Numbered from the stretch's first letter, positions 1-11,282 are shown. The stretch: 64,000 nucleotides of DNA from Limonium bicolor (GCA_023374045.1 CM041776.1:283339999-283403998), one strand, 5' to 3'. The notes: generated by a model not told the origin, from the letters alone. Numbers and translations: made by a program.

Positions 1-551
1 TTGGGAAAGGATGACCGAATGTGAGTTCTGGTTTTCCAATGATGTGTGCTTCAGTTGCGAGTTGGGTTTATGTGCTCTGCTTGTATGTTTATGTTGTTTC
101 TGGTGTGAGCTTGTGAGTGTGCTTGGTCCTTGGGTTAGGATGACTTCTGAGAGTTCATGTGCCTTGGCTGAGAGTTACTGATCTTCTGTTCCACCTCTTC
201 TGTCAGTAAGTCAACCAGTAAACTTGAGTGTTAGCTCTTCGAGGTTAGAGCTTCTGAAATGAGTGAGTGTTCTTTTTGTGCCTTGTGCTAAGCATTAATG
301 ATCATCTGCTTTGTTTCATCTGTCAGCCAATAAGCGAGTGTATTCTAAATGTTAGCTTTGTGAGTGTTCCCTTCTGTGTCTGAAAGCTATGTGTTAGTAA
401 TCTTCTGTTTGTCCTTTTGTCAGTCAATCAGCAGTGAGTCCTGAGTGTTGGCCTTGTGAGTGTTCATTGTTTTCTGGCACTAGAAGTGCATTTGTTCACA
501 TTCTGGTTTCGTCGAATTTTGAGGACGAAATTCTTTTTAAGGGGGGTATAT
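1..551 (+). mobile_element. 3' end of internal region of Ty3/gypsy element C, with polypurine tract
   Basis: This is the last part of a plus-strand gypsy element whose body lies left of the window. Positions 512-547 read SNFEDEILFKGG, the conserved tail of the polyprotein in many plant chromovirus (Tekay/Del-like) elements. It runs into the polypurine tract AAGGGGGG (539-546) just before the LTR. Upstream, about 177-475 is non-coding and holds three degenerate copies of a roughly 100-120 bp unit; each has a CTTCTGTT-like start, a TGTCAGT core and a GAGTGTT end. No polymerase motif is visible. The FEDE codons also form an inverted repeat (GAATTT...AAATTC) just upstream of the tract. Confidence 0.75.
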
Positions 552-3234
552 TGTTATACCCCAGATTTTTTTTTAATTTCCTTTCTGATTCGCAAAGGGA
601 GTTTGTGCTATTTTGTAATCTTATGTTAGATTGTCTATGACATTCTCCTTATGTCATTATGTTAGCTTGTGGAAGGAGGGTTAAAGATGTCCTTTTGCGT
701 TCTGTTAGTAATTAAAGAGTTAAGGACTTATTTCTTATTTAATTATTTCTTAACTCTCCTTTCCCCAATTTCTAAACAATATCAATTCCTCCTTCCACTA
801 TCCTGACGCACGACGGTTCTTCCTCGCTCTTCTCCTCCCTTTGCTCTTCTCCCTTCTTTCAATCTCCTCTCCGTAAATTGGTGGCTGGAGTTTCGCTAGT
901 GGAATTATGTTCGTCTGTCGGTCGTCAATCAGGTTGGATTGTAGATTGGTTCTCTTCTCCATTAAGGCTTCCTCTTCTATTTGCTAACTCTGGTTTTGTA
1001 TTTTGGGAGCGGTTCAATTCGAGGGGTTGTCATTCGATTGGATTTCGGGAAGCATTCGTAGAGTCCGCAGAGATGGCTTAGCTACGGATGTGAGGTAGGT
1101 GGTAGATGGATTCGGTTGTGTGCGTTCACCCACGGGGGTTTTGGTTCCGTTGTTTTTCGTATATGTTTGTGTGGCTTCTGATTTGTGTAACTTTGTGTGT
1201 GTTCCGGATTTGCGTTTTGATGTGTTACAACCCCGTGGGAATCATATGTGTTTTGCGTATTTTGATATGTAAGTATACTTTGACAATGGTGAATCTACCT
1301 CTATGGTTCCCTTCTGTTTTGTGAACTCTGAGTGCTTCTGATTTGAGAGTTCAGATTGTTTAATTGCCCTATGTTTGGTGATCGATCTCTGTCTGATTTG
1401 TCTTGGTTTTGACCTTCTAAAACTGCCATGGTTATGGTTTAAAGACTTTGGTTTCGTACTGCATTTTTGGCATTGTTTTGAGGACTCTGTTCATATCTGA
1501 TTTCGTTCTTGAAATTGAACTTTTCGGCACGTCCGAACTTCCATCCGAACTTGGAAGTTCGGACACGCTCTGTTGCATCTGGATTTTATGAGAGTTTCAC
1601 TGTGTCCGAACTTCCGTCCGAACTTGGAAGTTCGGACACACCCCGTTTTCCGCCCTTTGGTTTTCTCTTCGACATGTGTCCGAACTTTGAAGCTCGGACA
1701 TATATTCGGACTTCCCACGAGTTGTTTTCCGAAGGACGTCCGAACATCCGTCCGAACTTGGATGTTCGGACACCTTGAAATTTTCTACGGATTTGAGTTT
1801 GACTTGCGTCCGAACTTCGACGTCCGGACACAAGTTCAGACAGCTCTCTGATTTGACCATAACTTGTTCGTTTGAGCTCCGTTTTGAGTGCCGTTTGCGG
1901 CGTTGGTTTCCTCCTTCTGAGTACTATCTGTTTTCATGTGTTTTAGCATGTGTTTAAGTGTTTTCTGATTTTAAGGTCTCCGTTAATCTTTTGAACTCTG
2001 TTTTGCTCTGAAAATGTGATTCAACCTCTGACTTCAGTTTGCTTTCGTATTTACTAGTCGGGTTACGACTTCTGTCTTGCTAAGGCTTTCCGTTGGTAAG
2101 CTTTTGCTCTGATTTCGTTAAGCTTCTGCTTTCTATATGATCTGACAGGACTTCTGTCCTGTTCTGTATAAAGCTTTGGTCTGTTCTGAAAGCTTTTGTT
2201 TTGGGACCTAGTCTTCTCTGTGTTTGAACCTTTGGATGGCTGGTCTCGCTGTCTCGTAGCGCGCTATGTAGGATATCCTTCTGCTTCACGGGTGATGTTC
2301 CCCGTTCTGTTCACAGGTGTTCCACCTGTTCTGTTTACGAGTGAGGTTTCCTCATTCTGTTCACGAGTTGTTACTCGTTCTGTCTGTATGCTTTGAATGC
2401 TAGTGTCCCACTTCTGTTTGGATTTCGTTCGGCTGTTTTGACAGACTGTTGTGTGCTTTTTGTCCTTTGGATACCTCTGTTTGTTTGTACTGCTCCCGCC
2501 TGCTCTGTCTGATTACAAACTCAGATAGGCTGCTGTGTGCTTCTTGTCTGTTGAGGATTTCTGATTTGTAAAGTGCTCAACTTTGTCTACTCTATCTGTA
2601 TTTGATTTGAGACGGTCTGCTATGTGCTTACTGTCTTCTGCTAAGTTCCGGATTTTGCTAAGCTTCTGACTGTGTTTAAGCTTTTGAGTTTGTTAAGCTT
2701 TGGATTTCGTCAAGCTTTCAGCTTCAGTTATTAAGTGTATGTTTTGACCACTACTTAGCCCCTTCTGTTTAGACTTCTGTCTCTTGTAAGACTTCCGCTT
2801 TGACTCTGATTTTGCTCTGGCTAAGCGCTTCTGTATATGTACTTGTAAATGTATGTTCAGATTATGTTTTGAGCGTGCTCAGCTGATGAAGTTTATCACC
2901 TGCTGAGCAATAGTTTTGCTCACCCCTATCTCCGTCTGATTTGCAGGTTTTAGTCCGCGCTTGAAGATTCAGTTTCTACTTTCTGTCTTGGCTTTTGAGC
3001 TCTGTATTTCAGTTTGTTTGGCCATGGTGCCCAGTTGTATTTAGATTATGCTTTGTATTTCAGTTTGGCCTCTACCTGTGTATTGTAAAGACATGTTGAA
3101 ATTGTATATTTGATCAATATACGAGTTTCAGTTCTGTATTTTGGGAGTTCGCTAGTGTAGCCTTGCGTTGTCTTAGGTAATAAGCGCGCGGCGTGTAACG
3201 GTCTCTCAACCAGGGTGGTTTTGGGGTCGTTACA
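552..3234 (+). mobile_element. 3' LTR of gypsy element C
   Basis: The LTR starts TGTTATACCCC directly after the polypurine tract and ends GGGTCGTTACA, 2683 bp in all. The next five bases (TTGCA, 3235-3239) would be one copy of the target duplication; the other copy is left of the window. It is inserted in the LTR of D1, whose sequence resumes at 3235. A long pyrimidine-rich stretch at about 760-870 suits a transcription start region, but I see no clear TATA box. A palindrome cluster lies at 1531-1829. At 2940-2952 there is a TTTGCAGGTTTTAG motif like the one near the 3' end of the other LTR families here. There is no coding capacity; short open frames inside it are chance. Confidence 0.8.
1531..1829. 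repeat. Cluster of five palindromes in the C LTR
   Basis: There are five inverted repeats built on GTCCGAAC. Positions 1531-1564 and 1604-1637 have perfect 12 bp arms (GTCCGAACTTCC and its complement) around a 10 nt spacer that is itself a partial copy of the arm. Positions 1738-1771 have the same form, but the arm changes to GTCCGAACATCC and the partner changes to match. Positions 1677-1700 and 1808-1829 are shorter, with one mismatch each. Unit spacing is about 60-75 bp. Confidence 0.85.
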
Positions 3235-3598
3235 TTGCAGGTAGGTACCAGACGAGGACTCAACCTGAGAGTAGGAGCGGGTAGAGTACTTCGGGTTGCT
3301 TTTACATTTGTTACACGAGTTGTGCATGTACACTCGTTTAGTAAATTGATGAGATGTTAGTATGATGTATTAGGATATGAGATACTCGGTATAAGTTGTG
3401 GTTTATGGATTTTAATGTATAGATGCTCGAGTAATTATCCGGTTAGTCAGACCGTGACTTGTAAAGAGAATAGGCCTAGTTAGTCACGTGGGTGACTAAC
3501 GGCGGTAACACGAATTTAGTAGAACTTTTCCGCTGCGTTGTTAATGAATGAGATGGGCTTAGGGTGATGATCACTGTATTTGGAGATGGGGTGTTACA
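3235..3598 (+). mobile_element. 3' end of the 5' LTR of element D1
   Basis: This is the last 364 bp of a plus-strand LTR, truncated on the left by insertion of element C. It ends GGGGTGTTACA and is followed by a tRNA-Met primer binding site, so it is a 5' LTR. It is related to the LTR ends at 33138-33514 (plus) and, as reverse complement, to 16155-16514 and 45617-45981. Shared landmarks are the CAG|GTA motif at the left edge, a GAGAGTAGGA block, a CCGCTGCG block and the U5 hairpin. Confidence 0.75.
3479..3500. other. U5 hairpin with G-box core (D1)
   Basis: A perfect 9 bp inverted repeat GTTAGTCAC / GTGACTAAC with a 4 nt spacer. The left arm and spacer together contain CACGTG (3485-3490), a G-box. 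The same structure sits at the matching place in the other A/D LTRs (6515-6536, 16248-16269, 24757-24778, 36386-36407, 45711-45732). One base pair there is changed on both sides between D and A2. Confidence 0.7.
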
Positions 3599-3603
3599 AA
3601 AAG

Positions 3604-3630
3604 TGGTATCAGAGCGTAGTTACGCTCTGA
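3604..3630 (+). promoter_or_regulatory. tRNA-Met primer binding site in a hairpin (D1)
   Basis: TGGTATCAGAGC (3604-3615) is the standard plant retrotransposon site pairing with the 3' end of initiator tRNA-Met, five bases after the LTR. From 3609 to 3630 the sequence is an inverted repeat with 10 bp arms (TCAGAGCGTA / TACGCTCTGA), so half of the primer site lies in a potential stem. Confidence 0.85.
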
Positions 3631-4559
3631 TGACTAGAAATTACCGAGCTTAGGAATTACCGAGTTAGGAATAGTAGACTTTGGGATAAGGGTTGAGTAT
3701 TAGTGCGAGAGGTGCGTTAGTTAGGATTCCCCGATCTGTATCGGATATCTATAATACCTGAACCACCCTCCGTGCCCCTGGTTCTAAGATACCAGAAATG
3801 AACGCCAGAGAGATGACAAGCCTTCTCTTACTTGGGAAAACCCGATCTAGCAATTACTTAGCATTGTGCAAATACGAGAAACACCTTGTTATGCAATAGT
3901 CTTTCAAGACTTGAAGGTCCTAATTGGAGCGCAACGTTGAAACAGGCGCTACCAACGGAATCCTACCAATGAGAGAATAATAATTACCGGCAACTTGGGT
4001 CGACATGCTACGCAGTCGATATAACCCTGTCATACCAGTAAGAAGAAAAGCACTACGAGTGCAATAAGAGGACAAGATAAGTGACAGAAACACCGGACAA
4101 CATTCCAAGGGAGCAATTACAGCGGGATAATACCGCGCAAGAGCATAGAGACTACCTAAAAGTCAATTATGCAGCGGATAACTCCGAACCTACAAAAAAA
4201 GGGGTTGCAAAGACCTAACTGCAATAGCTCAGACGACTATGAATGCATATGCAAGTCATACTCCAAGGTAGGACTACAACGTAGTGCCTAAGGAGAGTCA
4301 ATACTCGAAAACCACGACGAAGGTGTGGAAACGAGAGTGAGAACCCAGACTAAAGTGAAAGAAAAAGGGGTCCCCTCAGAAAGAGGAATACCCTGATAAG
4401 TAACTATACAATCAAAAGCAGTCAGGAAGCTGCCCAGATAATAAATAAACCAAAGCCAAAAAGGGCAAGGAAGGAGTCCCATGGACTACCACCTACAGGG
4501 AGTTTAGGAGAATGTACCATTACCGACGTACACAGTACCGATAGCCCATCTTGCATGGT

Positions 4560-4579
4560 GCACTTGCCATGGCAAGTGC
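4560..4579. other. Conserved 20 bp palindrome (D1)
   Basis: GCACTTGCCATGGCAAGTGC, a perfect palindrome about 0.96 kb from the primer site. It recurs with small changes at 34482-34501, 15306-15325 and 44774-44793, always 0.8-1.0 kb from the primer site. Confidence 0.75.
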
Positions 4580-6411
4580 TGCCGCAATGAAGCTATACGG
4601 GAAGCCGTGAAGACCAAATGGTAAAAACCACGGATATAATACATATTAACACCGGATTACAATTCTATAAGACTGAAGGGCGAAATATTGGGAGGGTCTG
4701 ACGGCCTGACCATGACCACTAAATCAATACACCATTCGGCAGGGAGCTGGACTTGGTCAGGAAACTAAACGACGTGATCATCAACAACAGACAACCGACA
4801 CTACAGGTAAGAACATCAACCCAAAACAAATCCTAACCTTGAATAGAAGAACCGAAGAGATTACTCAACAATGTGAGAAGACCAAATGTAACTAATAACC
4901 TACAAGGAAGGTATTACGACATACAATGAAGATGGATGACATAAAAACTTTCAATAAAAACGGGATGAACTCCCAGAATAATACCATTAACAACACTCTT
5001 CATTGAAGATGCTGATAAACCCCAGAAACAGAATCAGAGAAAGCAAATTTAAGCAATGACCTACCTAGGATCAAAGACGTGCAATCACAAGAGAGAGAAC
5101 CTCAAAAGGACTACACCATAGAGTTGGTATAGTTGAGCAGAAAAAAGACCCATAAACGATGGTTAGTATTGCTTGCCTAACTCATTAGTACCCAAGTATG
5201 ATTAGTCATTAACGGGTGGCGTAGTCAATGAAAGTTGAACGAAGTATTGACATGGCAGCACATGGTAGCTAGGGTAAATATCCAACTTTGATACCTGAAG
5301 GCAGAGGCCTAATGAAAATGAATTCTTAGTTGCTAAAAGACGTAAGTCTATGAGAGCGAAGGTATTGTCACAGACACGGATTAACATCGGATTACCTAAG
5401 AGAACTTCCACAGCAGGAAGCGAGTTACAGTAACTCATTATGAAACCCAATAGTACATCCAATGATGTGACCCAACATTAACAGAGTTCAGAGAACAAGA
5501 GAATTATGTGGATAACCTACAGATGATTAAGAATACAACAGTGAACCGAACACCGGCTCACACTTGAGACTAATCAAGCATTAAGGGCCTACGAGCCAAG
5601 GATGTTAAATACATCAGAGCTCGAGGCACAGGAAAGCATAAAAGGCTTATCTAAGCCATGAATGAACTACAACTCGTACATACGAGTGCTTATGAAAACC
5701 TATACTAAATTGAGGAAACTTTCCAGGAAAGGGCACCAATGAGAATGTTGAGATAGTGCTATTGACAGGGGTGGAGAACGAACCATTCCTTTTAGGGTGG
5801 GGATACCTCTCCTTGTTGTGAGGCCATGAGTGGGAATAAACCCCTCAAAAAGGGCTTTCACTTCTTAGAGATTGAATACTCTCTAGTGGAGAATGGGAAC
5901 CGTAGACCTTGAAATTACCTTAGAACATTCCAGTTACACATAAATAATATGGAAGGCTGCAAAGACAAACCTCATATCCAACACCCAGGATTTAAGAATC
6001 AGCAATCGTCGGAGATAAACATTGTGAGTGCGCAGTACGGCACGACAAGTGACCAACGCTTAAAAGAGCTTGTGATTCAACGGATGACTTCTTCAGTTGC
6101 CGGTTAAATTACATGGTAAATAACATCATAAAGGATGAAAGAATGTGAGAGAAATTAGCCTACTTACGAACCGGAGATTGAAGTAGAACACCTTCATATT
6201 AAGAGATAACCATTTTACAACATGATACGGCAACCGCCAAACACCGAAATTAGAGAACTCCCAGTGTGTTTACACCATGAAAGGGATTGAAAATAAGACA
6301 AGACGTTGAAGTCAACAATTGAAGAATTGTGCCATCAATGGGCAATATAAGACAACTAATGCTACTTCGGTAGTGGAGGCCGGGAGAATAATACCTTTCA
6401 GGTAGATTAAG

Positions 6412-6639
6412 TGTAACACCCCTACCATTAATACAATCATTACCGTCCAATCTCCTCGTACTCCCAGGTTCACGCAGCGGATACATACTTACATACAGTG
6501 GGTGATACAATGCCGTTAGTCACCCTCGTGACTAACAAGGCTAATACTTCTACATAACATTACAATACATTACGCAAGGAATACATACATACACATCAAT
6601 ACACGCTCTTCAATGCATACATGGTAACCCATACAAGCC
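6412..6639 (-). mobile_element. Terminal piece of a minus-strand D-like LTR
   Basis: Starts TGTAACACCCC, the reverse complement of the usual LTR 3' end, and runs into the gap. It resembles the reverse complement of the D2 LTR end (33350-33514) much more than the start of the A1 right LTR (16155), although what follows the gap is A1 LTR. A U5 hairpin with perfect 9 bp arms lies at 6515-6536; its spacer is CCTC, so the G-box is lost. The five bases before it are TTAAG. Confidence 0.65.
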
Positions 6640-7139
6640 NNNNNNNNNNNNNNNNNNNNNNNNNNNNNNNNNNNNNNNNNNNNNNNNNNNNNNNNNNNNN
6701 NNNNNNNNNNNNNNNNNNNNNNNNNNNNNNNNNNNNNNNNNNNNNNNNNNNNNNNNNNNNNNNNNNNNNNNNNNNNNNNNNNNNNNNNNNNNNNNNNNNN
6801 NNNNNNNNNNNNNNNNNNNNNNNNNNNNNNNNNNNNNNNNNNNNNNNNNNNNNNNNNNNNNNNNNNNNNNNNNNNNNNNNNNNNNNNNNNNNNNNNNNNN
6901 NNNNNNNNNNNNNNNNNNNNNNNNNNNNNNNNNNNNNNNNNNNNNNNNNNNNNNNNNNNNNNNNNNNNNNNNNNNNNNNNNNNNNNNNNNNNNNNNNNNN
7001 NNNNNNNNNNNNNNNNNNNNNNNNNNNNNNNNNNNNNNNNNNNNNNNNNNNNNNNNNNNNNNNNNNNNNNNNNNNNNNNNNNNNNNNNNNNNNNNNNNNN
7101 NNNNNNNNNNNNNNNNNNNNNNNNNNNNNNNNNNNNNNN
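6640..7139. other. Assembly gap of 500 N
   Basis: Exactly 500 undetermined bases, probably a placeholder length. By comparison with 16155-16531, at least the first 377 bp of the A1 left LTR should lie here, plus a junction with the different LTR at 6412-6639. Confidence 0.98.
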
Positions 7140-10100
7140 AAGGGTGGCCCCCAAGGGGCTCAGCACCTTTGCTGGTATGGTAATCCCGCAGCCCACATGC
7201 TACCGGGCCACGCACAACTAATTATCATCTTAGCATGCGATTGATTATATTTAAATCATGCATGCAACTGTAAACACACAACACATAACATTTCGCCTCA
7301 ATGGGCTCAACAAACGGATAATACATCCTTACTTGATAAGTCACTCAAGGTATTCATTATCCCTAGAGTGTTCCTCCTCTAATGGAGGTACTTCCTTAAT
7401 AGACGACACTTACCCTTAAATCGGGTTATCCTTAAACGCCTCTTATCACAAACTGGGATTCATTTCCATGATCCACACACTCCATATCTTACAACATATA
7501 ACATTCCTCACATAACAAAACATAATAACACTGGTGATAGGAATTGCATTACAACAACATCACATAACATAGCGGGAACGGTCCTCTTAGGAACCGACCC
7601 AAACATAGTTAATTCACTGGTGAGCCTAGAGAATGGTGTCACCCTCATGGTAAGCTCGTCATACAACAACAACAACACTCATTACCGTCCTAATAGTTGG
7701 ACGAGTAACTTAAGTTAAGATGGTTCGGGTTTGGAGGCCCGAACACACCACACAAACACATGTTCCCCCTAAACCGATCATAAGTCAGAATAGCTAAGCT
7801 TTGGAATAAGCTAATGGGAGATCATAACCCGTGAGGGAAACAACCATAATAGAGAGAAGGGTAAGGCTAAGAAGGATACCCACTCCCAAACAACGCGCGA
7901 CCGGCCAAACCGGATTCCTCACCACTGTTAGTACATACTTACTTTTAGATATTAGTTAGAACCCCACTATGGAGTCTATCACATCTACACACCATACAGT
8001 ATTACAACTGAGTTAAACATACAAGGGACATCCCTACATTCACACACACATATCACACAATTAACACACACATAGCCGTGGTTAGAACGTCCCATGGTTC
8101 GGGTCGTTTACTCCGAATACCGAACTCTCACGTGATCCTAGACTCAGTTAACTAAGGTTAACACTTCCGAGGTTAAATGGTATCGGAGTTGAACACGCCA
8201 CATAAATGAATTACTGTAAACTCATTACATGTTTTATCTTACAACATGGCAAACACACAAAAAAACACATTGGCATACAAGCCGGTGTAATCCGGTAGGA
8301 CACAGGTTGCAAGAAAACCATACCTGTCACCGGAGTCCACTTTATCATGTCCACTTTATCATGTCCACTTATGTTCCTCGAACAACTGATAATATTACAT
8401 GTACTTTTATTAACATCGGGGTAACATGATTGTTTAAAGTCTAATGCTTATAACTTACCCCCGTTAACTTAGTTACATAACTTCACATTTTAACTTGTTT
8501 ACTTTTACATTTTAATACAACTTTTCCCCCACTAAATTGTCATTATCACTCACTTAACATGTCCTTAATAATCTTATAACATCATTACTTAATAATCCCT
8601 ATCATCCTATAACCTTAAACAATTTTTTTTACATACTTTGGGCCGTCCGACCCACAACTGGGTCGGACCGTTCCAGAACTTTTCCCGTCTTTTAAATACC
8701 CATGTCCGACCCAACCATCTGGGTCGGACCATTCCAGAGACTTAGAGCACACATGTCCGACCCATGTCCGACCCAAGACCTCTGGGTCGGACCATTCCAG
8801 AAAATCCAACAGGTGACTAAAATAGAGCTGTCCGACCCACAACTGGGTCGGACCACTGGGTCGGACAACATCAGAGTTTGTCCAAACTTTGTCAAATTTC
8901 CTTCAAACTTCTCCTTAAGCCTCCTAATGTGTTCTAACATCATTTGGCACTTCAAACACACCTTTAGCCATATGCTTAACTCTTTAAATCACTCACCAAA
9001 ACCATTTTATCATTCACAAATTCCTTGCAAAATTCTTAGCACTTGGAATGTTTTGTCCTTAAGATTTCTAAGTGGTATTTCACCTATAATGACCACTATA
9101 CCAAGGTGTTTCTTCTACACCTTAACATCATCACTCAACTTCTTTTCTTACTAACTAAATCTCCTTTTTGACATCATACCTAAACATCATTCCTTCCTTG
9201 TACATCAACATTCCTAAACCTTAAACAAGCTTCTCCATGACTTTAATACATTCTCAAAAACACACATTGAATTCCTAGAACTTCCAAGATAATACCTAAA
9301 TCCTTGTAACTCTAAATCACCTTAGCACATGTTTTTTCTCTAGTAAAACACTTGTTCACCTTTAACACTTCCTAGTTCACCAAAACTTGTTTAAATCACT
9401 TAGGACTTCGTATACCTTTCCCAAATTTTGCCATGGGTTCTCTTAGCACATCATCATTCTAAAACTCATGGTTTTCACCATTAAACATTCAAGAACACCT
9501 AAAATCCATCAAGAACTTTCTCACACACAAAACTTCACCAAATTTTACACTACATCACAATATAGTGCATAAACTTAATTGCTTGGCACTTAGGCCCTTA
9601 AATAACATGGCTCTTAGGCCCTTAAATTGCATAAACCTTAAACACTTAATTTCCCACATAAATAATGCCTTTGACCTGCAACTACACTCAACAATACATA
9701 TGCCCTTAATAAACTCCTTGAGAGCATTTTACTAGCTCATTTGCCATTGGCTCCTTAGGTATTTTATTAAGCAAATCAAGCTCATTTTCCTAAGGCATAA
9801 ATTACATTAGGTTAGCACATTTACCTCTTTTCTTCAAGATTTTTACTTGAACACTCTTGTTCTTCCTTGTTTGGAAATCGGCAAGAGGACCTGGTTACTT
9901 GTCAATGTTCTAATCAATATACAAGTAACACCAATGAGCATTCAAGCTTCAAGCTTAAGCTCATTTACAAACCCTAGGTTATATATATTGTCTTAACACA
10001 TTAAGGTAATTGTTTTACCTTGGAATTGGAAGAGAGCTTGGTTAAGTAGCAAGATAGGACTCCTCCTAGTCCTTTGAAGATTCAAATGAAGCTAAAACAA

Positions 10101-11282
10101 GCAAGGTGAAAACACCATTGTGAGGTGAATTTTTGGACATCATATAAACATGGAGGAAACATGGATTTCTTTGAGTTTCCTTACCTTGAAGCAAAGGAGA
10201 ACAACAAGGTGTGAAAAGATGAGGTCAAGCTCCATCAATGGTGAATCTCCATGGCACCAAAATTGAGTTCTTGAAGATTTGAAAAGAGGGAAATGAGGAG
10301 CTTGCTCTAACTAAGACAAGGGTAGTCTTAAAATTGATTTTGGAGCGTGGAATCATAAGTTACAAGTGAAAGAAGATGAAGAATGAGAGGGGGCTGTAGC
10401 AAACCGAGAATGGAGCTTGGGAGAGATGAAGAACCGTGTGAAATGAAGAGAAGAAGAGAATGAGAAGGTAAGTAGCTAGCTTCAGATATTTAAGTAAAGT
10501 AACTATTTACTTTTTGCTATCTTTTCTTATCTTATCAATTAACAAGGGGATGAGTCATCCCATATAAGAAAACTGGCCCCCTTTATTACATAAGGGGTAT
10601 AATAGTCTTTGTTGACCAATTTAATTACTTATAACAACATATGTTACAAACTAGCTTATTAAGTTACTATTCACTAAAACAAGGCACTTAGATGTGAAAT
10701 TTTTGATTTCCCATTGATATAGACTTCCAAATGTGATACTATATAGTACACATGTTAATTAAAGAGTAATGATGGACATTTAGCCACTCAAAACTCATTT
10801 ACAAGACAATTTTTCAAAAACGTGCTTTAAGACTCCTTAAAGCACTTTTTGTTTTTTAACTTGTTTTCAAGCTTGGTTTTCTTTGGTAATTGATTTAATA
10901 TGTTCATTAACTTATTTATAAGGTATAGGTATGACCATTAGGTCTTATACTAATTTATCCCAAGCTTAGAGCACATTTTTGCTCTTATTGACTTTAAGGT
11001 ATATTCTTGTGTTTTGTTTGGTTTAACTCTCTACCAAAGTTTCCTAAGGACTTAATTAGCCTTATTAAATCATAATTGAATATTATTAAGTCTTGGTAGG
11101 CTCTTTGGGTCCTAACCAAGTTCACTCCAAGCTTAAAGCATGTTTTTGCTCAAACTGTATCTTAGTGCTTTATTGCATTTCACTATGGTTTAAATTGTTC
11201 ACTGATGTTTCTAAGGCACTTTTTAGCCTTTACATACCATAGTTTGATATTTAAACCACATATCAAGGTTTGGGGTATTTCA
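7140..11282 (-). mobile_element. 3' LTR of element A1 (start hidden by the gap)
   Basis: This is the left, 3' LTR of a minus-strand element. It is almost identical to 16532-20740 over its whole length, apart from scattered substitutions and small indels (for example a block present near 16926 and missing near 7530). It ends GGGGTATTTCA at 11282 and is followed by the reverse complement of a polypurine tract. There is no gene inside; the 150-codon plus-strand open frame at 8702-9154 runs across the palindrome cluster and is antisense to the element. High identity of the two LTRs suggests a fairly recent insertion. Confidence 0.88.
8645..8866. repeat. Palindrome cluster in the A1 3' LTR
   Basis: Four inverted repeats with the perfect 10 bp arm GTCCGACCCA / TGGGTCGGAC: 8645-8668, 8704-8729, 8766-8792 (with an extra left arm at 8755-8764) and 8830-8853 (with an extra right arm at 8857-8866). 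Spacers are 4-7 nt. The first three are followed by the same tail, about CATTCCAGA. Confidence 0.88.

Larger units (their letters stand above)
3599..6411 (+). mobile_element. Non-coding internal domain of element D1 (truncated)
   Basis: About 2.8 kb of internal DNA downstream of the primer site, with stops in every frame and no gag, protease, RT, RNase H or integrase motif. It aligns by eye with the internal domains of D2 (33515 onward), A1 (as reverse complement of about 13700-16154) and A2, including the stretch just after the primer site, a GAACGCCAGAGAGATG block at 3804-3819 and a GTGGGGATACCTCT block near 5799-5812. A perfect 20 bp palindrome lies at 4560-4579. The domain stops abruptly at 6411, where a minus-strand LTR begins, so roughly the last 40 percent of the A-type internal domain is missing. 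Confidence 0.75.

Noticed and set aside
6570..7244. Open frames of about 200 codons
   Set aside because: They consist of the 500 undetermined bases of the gap.
8645..8866. CRISPR-like array
   Set aside because: The repeats are inverted, uneven in spacing, and inside a plant LTR; there are no spacers of constant length and no cas genes.
8702..9154. 150-codon plus-strand open frame (and its twin at 18160-18612)
   Set aside because: It lies inside the A1 LTRs, antisense to the element. Its first third is a translation of the palindrome cluster, and the counterpart in A2 is not open. No domain is seen. The twin is due to LTR identity.
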